Below are positions 1-7,036 of a stretch of DNA of 38,530 nt, piece after piece. Positions within the stretch are counted from its first letter, which is position 1. Every line of letters begins with the position of its first letter. The translations under genes were made by a program, and so were the position numbers. The DNA is from Clostridiales bacterium (GTDB lineage: Bacteria > Bacillota > Clostridia > Christensenellales > Aristaeellaceae): positions 1-38,530 of the forward strand of contig JAIKWZ010000012.1 of NCBI GenBank assembly GCA_024684375.1, given 5' to 3'. The notes beneath the pieces were generated by a model that saw only the letters and a program-made list of their open reading frames with translations, was not told where the DNA came from and searched no databases.

Positions 1-105
1 ATCATCAAGAGTATGGACAGAATTACAGCATGGTATCGAGTTTAATAATACTGAACTTTTTTCCGTAAATTGAGGGTATTTCAAAAACGTGATTTCGGTC
101 AACTT

Positions 106-174
106 GCTAATTTTGGCGAATGATCCGGGAAAATGTCCCACAGCCAAAATTAGCTCTGCTAATTTCCTGCTAAT
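106..174. repeat. 12-bp inverted repeat and GCTAAT repeats left of the att core
   Basis: GCTAATTTTGGC (106-117) is repeated as its exact reverse complement at 143-154. Two further GCTAAT copies follow at 158-163 and 169-174, and the first copy lies inside TTGCTAAT at 104-111. Clustered short direct and inverted repeats beside a tRNA attachment core are typical of recombinase arm-type binding sites or excisionase sites. That role is inferred from position, not shown. No gene is visible in 1-290; a short open frame ends at about base 45 but is too short to identify. Confidence 0.6.
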
Positions 175-291
175 CGCACTAGGGTAAAAGAGGGGTTTTT
201 TGGAGGAAATGCGAACGTCCGGAAATCGTTAGAAACCCAGTAATATCAAGCACTTGCGGCACATTGGCGGGCAGCGAAGGCGAACACTTTT

Positions 292-338
292 TTCGTCTCC
301 TAAGCGAAAGGCCGTGGGTTCGAATCCCGCCAGGCGCG
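292..338 (+). other. 3' half of tRNA-Arg(CCT): probable att site of an integrative element
   Basis: The sequence folds as the 3' half of a tRNA. The anticodon stem is TTCGT/GCGAA (292-296, 304-308) around the loop CTCCTAA with anticodon CCT at 299-301. A five-base variable region follows, then a T arm GTGGG-TTCGAAT-CCCGC (314-330), the acceptor strand CAGGCGC (331-337) and discriminator G338. The matching 5' acceptor GCGCCTG and a D arm are absent upstream, so this is not a functional tRNA gene. Many tyrosine recombinases cross over in the anticodon loop and duplicate the 3' half, so this is read as an attachment-site remnant. No integrase gene is visible, although one could lie left of the window. 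Confidence 0.8.
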
Positions 339-404
339 TAACATAATCTTAACATTAAAGAAAAATCGTCGAGCAAGTTAGCCCGGCGGTTTTCTTTTTG
401 GTTT

Positions 405-512
405 TTGCTAATATTTCTATGACTTATTAGCAGAAATTGCTAATCATTTTCCGATTTTGCTAATACTCGAGTGTGCTTCCGTTTAGAAAGCTATTAGGAA
501 GGTCTTGCTAAT
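405..512. repeat. TTGCTAAT repeat array right of the att core
   Basis: Exact TTGCTAAT octamers lie at 405-412, 437-444, 457-464 and 505-512, with an inverted ATTAGCA at 426-432. The spacing is irregular, so this is not a CRISPR or minisatellite. The array follows a hairpin (arms about 360-371 and 384-394) with a T-rich tail that could serve as terminator after the tRNA remnant. The segment 405-466 aligns without gaps to 6110-6171 at 46 of 62 positions. Stretch 513-700 is AT-rich and I see no gene in it. Confidence 0.65.
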
Positions 513-699
513 AAAAGTTGTTAGGTTGGTTTTTGAAACGGATGGTTATTAGTTTCTGCTTGTTTATGTAGTAAAAGCAGTTTTTTTAGAGAAACGCTGT
601 ATTCAAGTGGTAGTGGAGGAATAAATTGACATCAAATATCAAAACCAATATAATTACTTATATAATCCAAATTATATAAATAGACCCTCTCTTATTTCA

Positions 700-1006
700 G
701 CTTTTTTGATTCTTATGCTCATACGGAGGATTAGATATTTGAGAATGTCATTTAGGAATGTCTTATCAAAAAGGGGAACTCCCTGTATTACTACAAACCG
801 GACAGTGTGCATGAGATTGAATTCTTTATTTAACGATGCGGAACAGTCATCTCCATCGAGGTCAAAGCGGGAAATCGCTCAACACCGTCTCTCAATCAAT
901 TCATTGAGCAATACAGGCCGCTTTTTGCCAATAAACTGACAAATACACAAAATGGCCGGGTGGATGAGAAAATCACGCTCCCGCACTATATGGTCATGTT
1001 CATCTG
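700..1006 (+). pseudogene. Decayed C-terminal fragment of an AAA ATPase with DUF4143 domain
   Basis: One frame, positions divisible by three, reads IFENVI, stop, ECLIKKGNSLYYYKPDS, then VHEIEFFI, stop, then ISIEVKAG, and ends in LPHYMVMFI and TGA at 1004-1006. This matches the C-terminal part of bacterial ATPases with a DUF4143 nuclease-like domain, where an ENxxxxxLxxKG-xLYYY stretch precedes an EIxF and an (I/V)EVKAG motif. In-frame stops at 732-734, 753-755 and 831-833, and the missing ATPase half, mark it as a pseudogene. Other frames here contain only short, unconvincing ORFs. Such genes are common in accessory regions, which fits the att remnant just upstream. Confidence 0.65.
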
Positions 1007-1027
1007 ACCCATGGAATGGAGCTGGGT

Positions 1028-1906
1028 ATGAGCAAAAAGCGTACTGATGAAAACGCCATATTTGTGATGGATAAGCATATGACTGACAAGTGCCTGTACA
1101 CGTATTATTCATATACGCTGGACGGCCATGTCAGCTACCATTGGCATAATTATTTCGAGATCACATACATCCGGTCAGGCAGTGCGACGCATCTTCTAAA
1201 CAAGTCAATGCGGCTTTTGAAGCCAGGTGATTTTATATTCATGCGACCAAATGATGCGCATATGTTTTTCAAGGACACGAAAGTATCTGTGAGGATCTTC
1301 AGCTTCATGCCATCCTTTCCCGACGCGGACATTATGGAAAATGTATTGAATAACTCACAAAGTTGTGTAGTCAGTTTGAAAAAGAATAGTAAACGAAGGA
1401 TCGAAGGGTATCTTGAAACGATAGGAGAGTTGTACGATGTTAATTCTGACAGCAACGAACGGTATATAAAGTGCCTGCTCAGCGCTGTATGCCTGGAGGT
1501 CTATGAAAGCATATCACAAAAGGGACTGAATACTCCTCCCCTCGAGTATACTAAACGAAATAACAGAATCAGAGAGGTCCTGGCATACATCGACGAGCAC
1601 TATATGGAAGAACTCACATTACATTCCATGTCGGAAAAGTTCTGGCTCACGCCGAATTACTTTTCAGAGTTTTTCAGGGAATACGTAAATATCACATTCA
1701 GTAAGTACCTGACGTATATCAGGGTGCGACACGCTATTTCCCTTATGGCCGATGAAAAGCTGAGTATAGAGGACATCGCCACCATGGTCGGTTTCAATTC
1801 TCCGAGCTATTTTTCGCAGGCGTTCAAAAGATTGAGCGGCATGTCCCCAAAAGTATATCAAACCAAAGTCCTGCGCACTTCAAAAAACCGTAAAATTCTA
1901 AAATAA
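1028..1906 (+). CDS. AraC-family transcriptional regulator
   Basis: The protein of about 292 residues starts at ATG 1028, with GGAG at 1018-1021; an ATG at 1016 overlaps that site and is less likely. The N-terminal half has a cupin-like pattern (HWHNYFEITYI, LKPGDFIFMRPNDAH) typical of sugar-sensing AraC regulators. The C-terminal 100 residues carry two helix-turn-helix motifs: LTLHSMSEKFWLTPNYFSEFFR, then IEDIATMVGFNSPSYFSQAFKR with GMSPKVYQ after it. It lies 79 bp upstream of, and on the same strand as, a sugar-binding lipoprotein gene with a good -10 but poor -35. This suggests it activates the importer in response to an unknown sugar. Confidence 0.93.
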   Translation: MSKKRTDENAIFVMDKHMTDKCLYTYYSYTLDGHVSYHWHNYFEITYIRSGSATHLLNKSMRLLKPGDFIFMRPNDAHMFFKDTKVSVRIFSFMPSFPDADIMENVLNNSQSCVVSLKKNSKRRIEGYLETIGELYDVNSDSNERYIKCLLSAVCLEVYESISQKGLNTPPLEYTKRNNRIREVLAYIDEHYMEELTLHSMSEKFWLTPNYFSEFFREYVNITFSKYLTYIRVRHAISLMADEKLSIEDIATMVGFNSPSYFSQAFKRLSGMSPKVYQTKVLRTSKNRKILK

Positions 1907-1944
1907 ACCCGAACTGATATGCAATATTACTATTCTATAATTGT

Positions 1945-1950
1945 TATAAT
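1945..1950 (+). promoter_or_regulatory. -10 element of the sugar importer operon
   Basis: TATAAT at 1945-1950 sits 36 bp upstream of the binding-protein ATG, which has AGGAGG about 8 bp before it. No TTGACA-like hexamer lies 16-18 bp upstream (the sequence there is CAATAT or similar). A perfect -10 with a missing -35 fits a promoter that needs an activator, most simply the AraC protein encoded just upstream. That regulatory link is inference. Confidence 0.55.
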
Positions 1951-1985
1951 ACAGTTGACCAAAAAATTGTTAGGAGGTTGATTCT

Positions 1986-3566
1986 ATGACAAGACTGCTT
2001 TCAATCGCGGTTGCTCTGATTCTTGCTCTGTCCATGCTGCTGTCATGTGCCGTGGCAGAGTCGGAGAATGAGCCGATCGAAGTAACGATCGTGACCTACT
2101 CGTGGGATGTCAAGGGTTCGGCCAATACTGACTGGATCTGGCAGAAGTACGAGGAAATGACAGGTATCCATGTAAACTGGACCGAGATTCCTCAGAGCTC
2201 TGCGGAAGAAAAGAAAATGACTATGTTTGCTTCCGGTGATCTGCCGGACGCGTTTTTCCAGTTTGACTTCTCGGTTGATGAACTCTATGAGTATGGACAG
2301 AAAGGCACGTTCATCAACCTGAACGATTTCGATGACTACACTCCCGCGCTAAACGCTTTCTTTGAGAGCGATAAGGCCGCCAAGGCAGCGTGCGTAATGC
2401 CAGATGGAGGCATATACGGCTTCCCTGGTGTTTCTTACAACACAGTAGGCAATTCACTGCGCTATTACATAAATGGTGAGTGGCTTGACCGTCTTAACCT
2501 CAAAGTACCGGAAACGCTGGACGAGCTTACCGCGACCTTCGAAGCGTTCAAGACCCAGGACGCCAATGGTAACGGTGATACCGATGATGAGTGGCCGATT
2601 TATATCAGGTACAGGAGCTTCGGCTGGGCGTTTGAGCGCGCTTTCGAGGGAGTGTTCGGCCTTGGCGATCACGGCAACAACCAGTGCGATACCGGCTTCT
2701 ATCTTGAAGACAGTACCGATACCATCGAGTATATCTACACTTCTGAGAAGTGCAAGGCAATGTGGCAGCAGTTTGCTGAGTGGTGGGCTGCCGGTTACTT
2801 CTATCCTGAAACTTTCGGTAATTTCGATTATGCAAGCTGGGTAACCGCTGGTAAAGTTGACGATGTAGTCGGGTTCTTCCAGTGGGCGCATGCCAACTTC
2901 CTTTATGACGGCGCGAGCCAGGTCTATGATGGCATCAACCAGTTCAGGGGTGGTATCAGCGAGAAAATGTCCTACCTGAATCCCAGTCTGTCAACTGTAG
3001 GTGCCGGCATCATAACGAACAAGTGTAAGTACCCCGAACGCATGGCTAAGTGGTTTGACTATTTCTACAGTGACGAAGGCCGAATCTTCACTTACGCCGG
3101 TATCGAGGGTGAAACCTACTTTGTGGACGATGACGGTGTGATGCGTTATACTGATGACATCATGAACTATGACGGCGGCTGGCAGCTTGGTTCTTTCCAG
3201 TACGGCTTGTTTACCTACGGTGGCGGTGTTCCTTCCTTGGAGATCGATACGGACGCCATGTTTGCACTGCATTACTCAAGCCCGGAACAGGAGTTCGGCA
3301 CTTCTGTTGAAGACTGCAGCCAGTTCTGCGACGATGACGTGTGGCCGGCATTTATTGCCATTGGTGATGAGCAGGCAGTTATTGATACATATGCAACTGA
3401 CCTGGACAACTACGTAACTGAGAGTCGCGTTAAGTTCGTGACCGGTGAATGGAATTTCGAGGAAGATTGGGATGCTTATGTAACCCAGCTCAATTCCATG
3501 GGCGTAGCCGAACTCCAGGCGGTACGCCAGGCTCAGTACGACAGGTACGCTGCTGCCCAGCAGTAA
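1986..3566 (+). CDS. Extracellular sugar-binding lipoprotein of an ABC importer (LplA-like)
   Basis: The 526-residue protein has an N-terminal signal of lipoprotein type ending LSMLLSC, so Cys21 is the likely lipidated residue. The mature protein has the pattern of family-1 extracellular solute-binding proteins of the LplA group: VTIVTYSW near the N-terminus, TGIHVNWTEIP, ASGDLPDAFF, and DANGNGDTDDEWPIYI in the middle. These proteins usually exceed 500 residues and capture oligosaccharides. The two genes downstream encode matching LplB- and YtcP-type permeases. The substrate cannot be read from sequence, and no glycoside hydrolase is adjacent. Confidence 0.93.
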   Translation: MTRLLSIAVALILALSMLLSCAVAESENEPIEVTIVTYSWDVKGSANTDWIWQKYEEMTGIHVNWTEIPQSSAEEKKMTMFASGDLPDAFFQFDFSVDELYEYGQKGTFINLNDFDDYTPALNAFFESDKAAKAACVMPDGGIYGFPGVSYNTVGNSLRYYINGEWLDRLNLKVPETLDELTATFEAFKTQDANGNGDTDDEWPIYIRYRSFGWAFERAFEGVFGLGDHGNNQCDTGFYLEDSTDTIEYIYTSEKCKAMWQQFAEWWAAGYFYPETFGNFDYASWVTAGKVDDVVGFFQWAHANFLYDGASQVYDGINQFRGGISEKMSYLNPSLSTVGAGIITNKCKYPERMAKWFDYFYSDEGRIFTYAGIEGETYFVDDDGVMRYTDDIMNYDGGWQLGSFQYGLFTYGGGVPSLEIDTDAMFALHYSSPEQEFGTSVEDCSQFCDDDVWPAFIAIGDEQAVIDTYATDLDNYVTESRVKFVTGEWNFEEDWDAYVTQLNSMGVAELQAVRQAQYDRYAAAQQ

Positions 3567-3640
3567 TCTGATAAACCTAATTACTTGGGCGGCAATATCA
3601 GACTGCTCCGCTCGTTTGGCATTCTGAACGGGTAACGGAT

Positions 3641-3668
3641 GGCCCGGGGTATACGCTCCGGGCCTTTT
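3641..3668 (+). terminator. Hairpin after the binding-protein gene (partial terminator)
   Basis: GGCCCGG (3641-3647) and CCGGGCC (3658-3664) form a 7-bp GC stem with a 10-base loop, followed by TTTT. It lies between the binding-protein gene and the permease genes. Such hairpins commonly give more binding-protein mRNA than permease mRNA. The rest of the 297-bp gap, 3567-3863, shows no gene and no clear second promoter. Confidence 0.7.
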
Positions 3669-3863
3669 CAGTCATTTTGGACGATTCGCATATTGTTTCC
3701 CCAAAAAGGCCTTGTTATAACAGTTCTGATGACATTCAGACCAGTATTCAATTTGTTGCTTAAGACATTCAGACTTTCATACCAACAATATATGACCAAG
3801 GCAAGATAAATCATACTCAGACGCGGCGGTCGCGCAGCAGTCCGTATAAACAGGGAGGATATA

Positions 3864-4808
3864 ATGCTGTATAGGTATAAAAGTAGAGGCGCTTTGTCCC
3901 AGCTCAGGCGCAGTATGGTCAGAAATACCGGTCTGTACCTTATGTCTCTCCCGGTAGTAATCTACTTTATCATTTTCTCATATCTTCCAATGTACGGGGT
4001 GCAGATCGCGTTCAGGAACTATTCCCTTACGGAAGGTATTACGACGAGTCCATGGGTAGGTATCGATCATCTCAGAGTCTTCTATCAATCATATTACTTC
4101 GGGCGTCTCATCAAAAACACCCTTTTTCTGAGTGTATACAGCCTGCTCGTGAGCATACCGGCGCCAATTATACTGGCACTCATGTTTCAGGAGGTCAAAC
4201 ACAAAAAACTCAGGAGTGTGTTGCAGGCCATTTCGTATGCGCCGAACTTTTTCTCAACTGTAGTTGCCTGTGGCATGATCGTAATGTTCCTTGCGCCTAA
4301 TACCGGAGTTATACCGACACTATTGGAAGCGCTGGGAGTTAAACTCAACTCCAGTATTCTGACTAATAAGGATACTTTCAGGCACATATATGTGTGGAGC
4401 GGTATCTGGCAATCCGTAGGCTGGAGTTCGCTAATATATACGGCGGCCATATCCGGTATTCCCACAGATCAGTATGAAGCTGCCGCCATTGAAGGTGCGA
4501 GCCACTTGCAACAGATCATACACATCACTTTGCCAAACCTCGCTCCTACCATCACGATACTTACGATCTTAGCCATGGGAGGAGTCATGTCCGTAGGTTA
4601 TGAGAAAGTATACCTGCTGCAGAACGATTTGAATCTTGAGACCAGCGAAGTAATTTCCACATATGTGTTTAAGACGGGCCTGCTGAACAAGAAGCCCCGC
4701 TACAGTTTTTCGGCCATGGTAGGTCTGTTCAACAGTGTAGTTAATCTTATATTGTTGTCGTCAGTGAACCTGCTTTCACGCAGAATCAGCGAAACATCGC
4801 TGTGGTAA
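3864..4808 (+). CDS. Sugar ABC transporter permease, LplB type
   Basis: The 314-residue integral membrane protein starts at ATG 3864 after GGGAGG at 3853-3858. It has about six hydrophobic segments, the first around YLMSLPVVIYFIIFSYLPMYG. Near residues 210-230 it carries the EAA loop EAAAIEGASHLQQIIHITLP, which contacts the ATPase. The sequence FRNYSLTEG after the first membrane helix is typical of LplB-like permeases. It should pair with the YtcP-type permease encoded 14 bp downstream. No ATPase is encoded in the cluster, so a shared MsmX-like ATPase elsewhere is expected. Confidence 0.94.
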   Translation: MLYRYKSRGALSQLRRSMVRNTGLYLMSLPVVIYFIIFSYLPMYGVQIAFRNYSLTEGITTSPWVGIDHLRVFYQSYYFGRLIKNTLFLSVYSLLVSIPAPIILALMFQEVKHKKLRSVLQAISYAPNFFSTVVACGMIVMFLAPNTGVIPTLLEALGVKLNSSILTNKDTFRHIYVWSGIWQSVGWSSLIYTAAISGIPTDQYEAAAIEGASHLQQIIHITLPNLAPTITILTILAMGGVMSVGYEKVYLLQNDLNLETSEVISTYVFKTGLLNKKPRYSFSAMVGLFNSVVNLILLSSVNLLSRRISETSLW

Positions 4809-4822
4809 GGGAGGTGAGCACA

Positions 4823-5728
4823 ATGTCACATACCAATAATATAATCAAGCCAACGCCTACAGATAGAGCTTTCCGCTATGTTGCTCTCTTTGTTCTGCTG
4901 GTTGTCATGGTGCTCATCACCTACCCACTGCTGTTTGTGATAAATGCTTCCTTCACTGATCCACTGCAGTTGTATTCATCACCTTTGCTGCTGTATCCCA
5001 AGGGGTTTAACTTCGGCAGCTATAAAATAACTTTCGCTAATTCGGATATCTGGATCGGTTACAGGAATTCACTTATATATACGCTGTTTGGTACTATTGT
5101 CAATATAGTAATGACTGTGCTGGGAGCATATCCTCTTTCCAGAAAGGATTTCACCGGCAGAAATGTGCTCACTTTCTTCTATTCCTTCACCATGTTCTTT
5201 AGTGGAGGCTTGATACCTTACTATCTCGTAGTCAGCGGTTTGGGGCTGGTAGACAACCTCTGGACCATGATTATACCTGGCGCAGTAAGCGTGTACAACA
5301 TGATTATCATGCGCACATTTTTCTCTACAAATATTCCAACTGAACTGGAGGAGGCTGCGAAGATCGATGGATGCAGTAACGGTCGTCTGTTGCTGAGCAT
5401 CGTGTTGCCACTTTCAACGCCGATTCTTGCCGTTCTGTCGCTATATTATGGTGTAGATCATTGGAACGGATACTTTCACGCTATGATTTTCCTGAACGAT
5501 CGCAACAGATACCCCCTGCAGCTTTTCCTTCGTGAAATACTTATACAAAACCAAATGAACGATATGCTGCAAATAGCTACAGACGAAAAGTATGCGCAGC
5601 GAATGATGGATCAGCTTGGATTAAAGTATGTTGTGATCGTCGTATCCACATTGCCGATATTCATCATTTATCCATTCCTTCAGAAGTTCTTCAATAAAGG
5701 TGTTTTGATCGGAGCGCTGAAAGGGTAA
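4823..5728 (+). CDS. Sugar ABC transporter permease, YtcP type
   Basis: The start is ATG 4823, chosen because GGAGG lies at 4810-4814; an in-frame GTG at 4802 would overlap the previous gene. The product of about 301 residues has six hydrophobic segments, beginning VALFVLLVVMVLITYPLLFVINAS. The EAA loop EEAAKIDGCSNGRLLLSIVLPLS lies around residue 185. The C-terminus FLQKFFNKGVLIGALKG is very typical of the CUT1 YtcP group, which functions as a heterodimer with LplB-type permeases. This is the last recognisable gene of the importer operon. Confidence 0.94.
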   Translation: MSHTNNIIKPTPTDRAFRYVALFVLLVVMVLITYPLLFVINASFTDPLQLYSSPLLLYPKGFNFGSYKITFANSDIWIGYRNSLIYTLFGTIVNIVMTVLGAYPLSRKDFTGRNVLTFFYSFTMFFSGGLIPYYLVVSGLGLVDNLWTMIIPGAVSVYNMIIMRTFFSTNIPTELEEAAKIDGCSNGRLLLSIVLPLSTPILAVLSLYYGVDHWNGYFHAMIFLNDRNRYPLQLFLREILIQNQMNDMLQIATDEKYAQRMMDQLGLKYVVIVVSTLPIFIIYPFLQKFFNKGVLIGALKG

Positions 5729-5755
5729 ATGACTGTTTCGTGAAGAGAATCATAG

Positions 5756-5959
5756 CTACTGCAAATTCTTCGCCAGTGTTTTAATCAGTACTGCCATTTC
5801 AGGGTTCTGAAGGAGCTTCAGCAGCATCTGGGCATCGGCGCTGTCGGCAGCTTGCTCCTGTTTCTCTGTATTCCTTCCGGAGTAGAACGCTTCCTCAAAC
5901 AGCTGCGCATTTTGCCTGCGGTCATCGTCAAGGATAAGGTTGTTTTCCGGATCATGTAG
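5756..5959 (-). pseudogene. Short C-terminal ORF remnant, likely mobile-element derived
   Basis: On the minus strand 68 codons stay open to TAG at 5756-5758, with a stop immediately upstream at 5960-5962 and no start codon or ribosome binding site. The translation contains LILDDDRRQNAQLFEEAFYS and ends MLLKLLQNPEMAVLIKTLAKNL. It is acidic and helical, looks like real protein, and differs from the GC-rich host genes. A neighbouring frame reads ARTKKQAATNSYMIRK just before it, which suggests a frameshifted gene. I do not recognise the family. Confidence 0.4.
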
Positions 5960-6060
5960 CTATTTGTCGCTGCTTGCTTTTTTGTTCGGGCTATGACGAA
6001 ATAAGTGAAAAATAAGATACCACGACTGTTTGAGAGCGATGATCAGCAACAGATTATAAA

Positions 6061-6171
6061 TGAAAAAAGAATCACCAAGCGATTCTGCCCGGTGATTTCG
6101 TTTAGATTATTGTTAATACTCTTTGGATTTATTATCAGGAATTGCTAATACTTTTCTATTTTTACTAATAT
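6061..6171. repeat. Diverged second copy of the hairpin plus TTGCTAAT module
   Basis: A hairpin (GAATCACC 6069-6076 with GGTGATTTC 6091-6099) is followed by TTGTTAAT 6110-6117, TTGCTAAT 6142-6149 and TTACTAAT 6162-6169. The block 6110-6171 aligns without gaps to 405-466 at 46 of 62 positions, and the preceding hairpins share a loop/stem segment GCCCGG. No tRNA remnant precedes this copy. The two copies flank the importer cassette in direct orientation. Region 5960-6390 otherwise holds only a weak 74-codon ORF (6123-6347) whose first third is the repeat itself. Confidence 0.55.
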
Positions 6172-6349
6172 CGATATTGCCGCTGTTCAGCTTATACGCG
6201 ATTAATCTATGGAACCGAATCATACAGATAGCAGCAAACGATTTGCGTCGCGTGAATTATGGAGCAGCGGTACTGCGAGTCTGTCAAACTGAGTGTGATC
6301 TGTATGCCAGGGCTTATAAGCTCGCGCATGAGTTTTTGGGCAAGTAACA

Positions 6350-6384
6350 AAAAAGGAGCCCGGCGGCAGTATACCGTCCGGCCG
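6350..6384 (-). terminator. Probable terminator of the HTH/zinc-ribbon gene
   Basis: Reading the minus strand from the gene's stop at 6391, a GC-rich imperfect stem (CCGGaCGG with CCGcCGG around TATACTG) leads into a run of six T residues, which is the A run at 6350-6355 on the plus strand. Stem quality is moderate because of a mismatch. Confidence 0.5.
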
Positions 6385-6390
6385 GTTAGA

Positions 6391-6792
6391 TTATCCAAAC
6401 CTAGCCGTGATATAACAGCTATGTGAGCAGTATTTCCGATGTCTCTTTTCATATGCTCTGAATACTTTCCCGCACGCAGGGCACTCATATTTGAGAATGT
6501 ATCCGTGATTGGATTCACTTAAATGCTTGTTCCACCATTTGATTCTGCATGCGCTACAACAGAATCGCGGAACTTTCCGCCCCGGATATAGCGTCACTAC
6601 TCCGCCACAATAATCGCAGGGTTTAGTAGGGAGCATATTTGGTTTTACAGGCAACGCGCCGCGACCAAGCCCATGCCGGATGCAGTATGATTTTACTGTT
6701 CCGGCATTTAAGTCTGTTTCCTTTGCTATCTTCTTGTAGCCAAGTCCCTGTATGCGCAGTTCTGATATTGTTTTCTTTGCTTCGTCAGTCAT
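6391..6792 (-). CDS. Small HTH plus double zinc-ribbon protein of mobile-element type
   Basis: The 133-residue protein begins at ATG 6792, with AGGA 9 bp upstream. Residues 1-40 form a sigma-70 region-4-like helix-turn-helix (GYKKIAKETDLNAGTVKSYC). Two zinc-binding units follow: C59/C62 with C78 or C79 and C82, then C104/C107 with C122/C126. It ends CYITARFG. Proteins of this layout are common in Clostridia, often labelled RNA polymerase sigma-70-like, and frequently sit near integrated elements. Their function is unknown; DNA or RNA binding is inferred. Its position beside repeat debris supports a mobile-element origin. Confidence 0.75.
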   Translation of the reverse strand: MTDEAKKTISELRIQGLGYKKIAKETDLNAGTVKSYCIRHGLGRGALPVKPNMLPTKPCDYCGGVVTLYPGRKVPRFCCSACRIKWWNKHLSESNHGYILKYECPACGKVFRAYEKRHRKYCSHSCYITARFG

Positions 6793-7036
6793 AAATCCGA
6801 TCCTGCCTTTCTTCTAGAGGTGGTCAATTACTCCCTCTGAATTGAAGAAAAGTCAAGTGAAGTATTTGATACCCACACACGAACACACGATATACCATGT
6901 GTGAGTATGAAACCCCTTTGATACGCATTTTATGTTGAGAACGGTAGTGACAGGGCTACCTCATTTTATCTGAGCAAAAGAAAAAGGCCCCTCCATCCTG
7001 GAAAAGCCTTATTTATAGCTGCTTTGGCCATCTTAC
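6793..7036. other. AT-rich intergenic stretch at the island's right edge
   Basis: I see no gene here. There is a weak hairpin near 6984-7010 (AAGGC with GCCTT) and a CACACA-rich patch around 6873-6895. The stretch separates mobile-element debris from GC-rich chromosome. Confidence 0.4.

Noticed and set aside
179..376. 65-codon minus-strand ORF overlapping the tRNA remnant (GIRTHGLSLRRR)
   Set aside because: This peptide is the well-known antisense translation of a tRNA-Arg 3' half; the DNA folds as tRNA.
405..512. CRISPR array
   Set aside because: Repeats are only 8 bp with irregular spacing and no cas genes; they fit recombinase arm sites better.
706..939. 77-codon plus-strand ORF
   Set aside because: It lies in a shifted frame of the decayed DUF4143 gene, has no ribosome binding site and shows no protein-like pattern.
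6123..6347. 74-codon ORF with a hydrophobic start
   Set aside because: Its first third is the TTGCTAAT repeat module and no ribosome binding site precedes it. The C-terminal part (RRVNYGAAVLRVCQ) may be a remnant, but I cannot support a gene.
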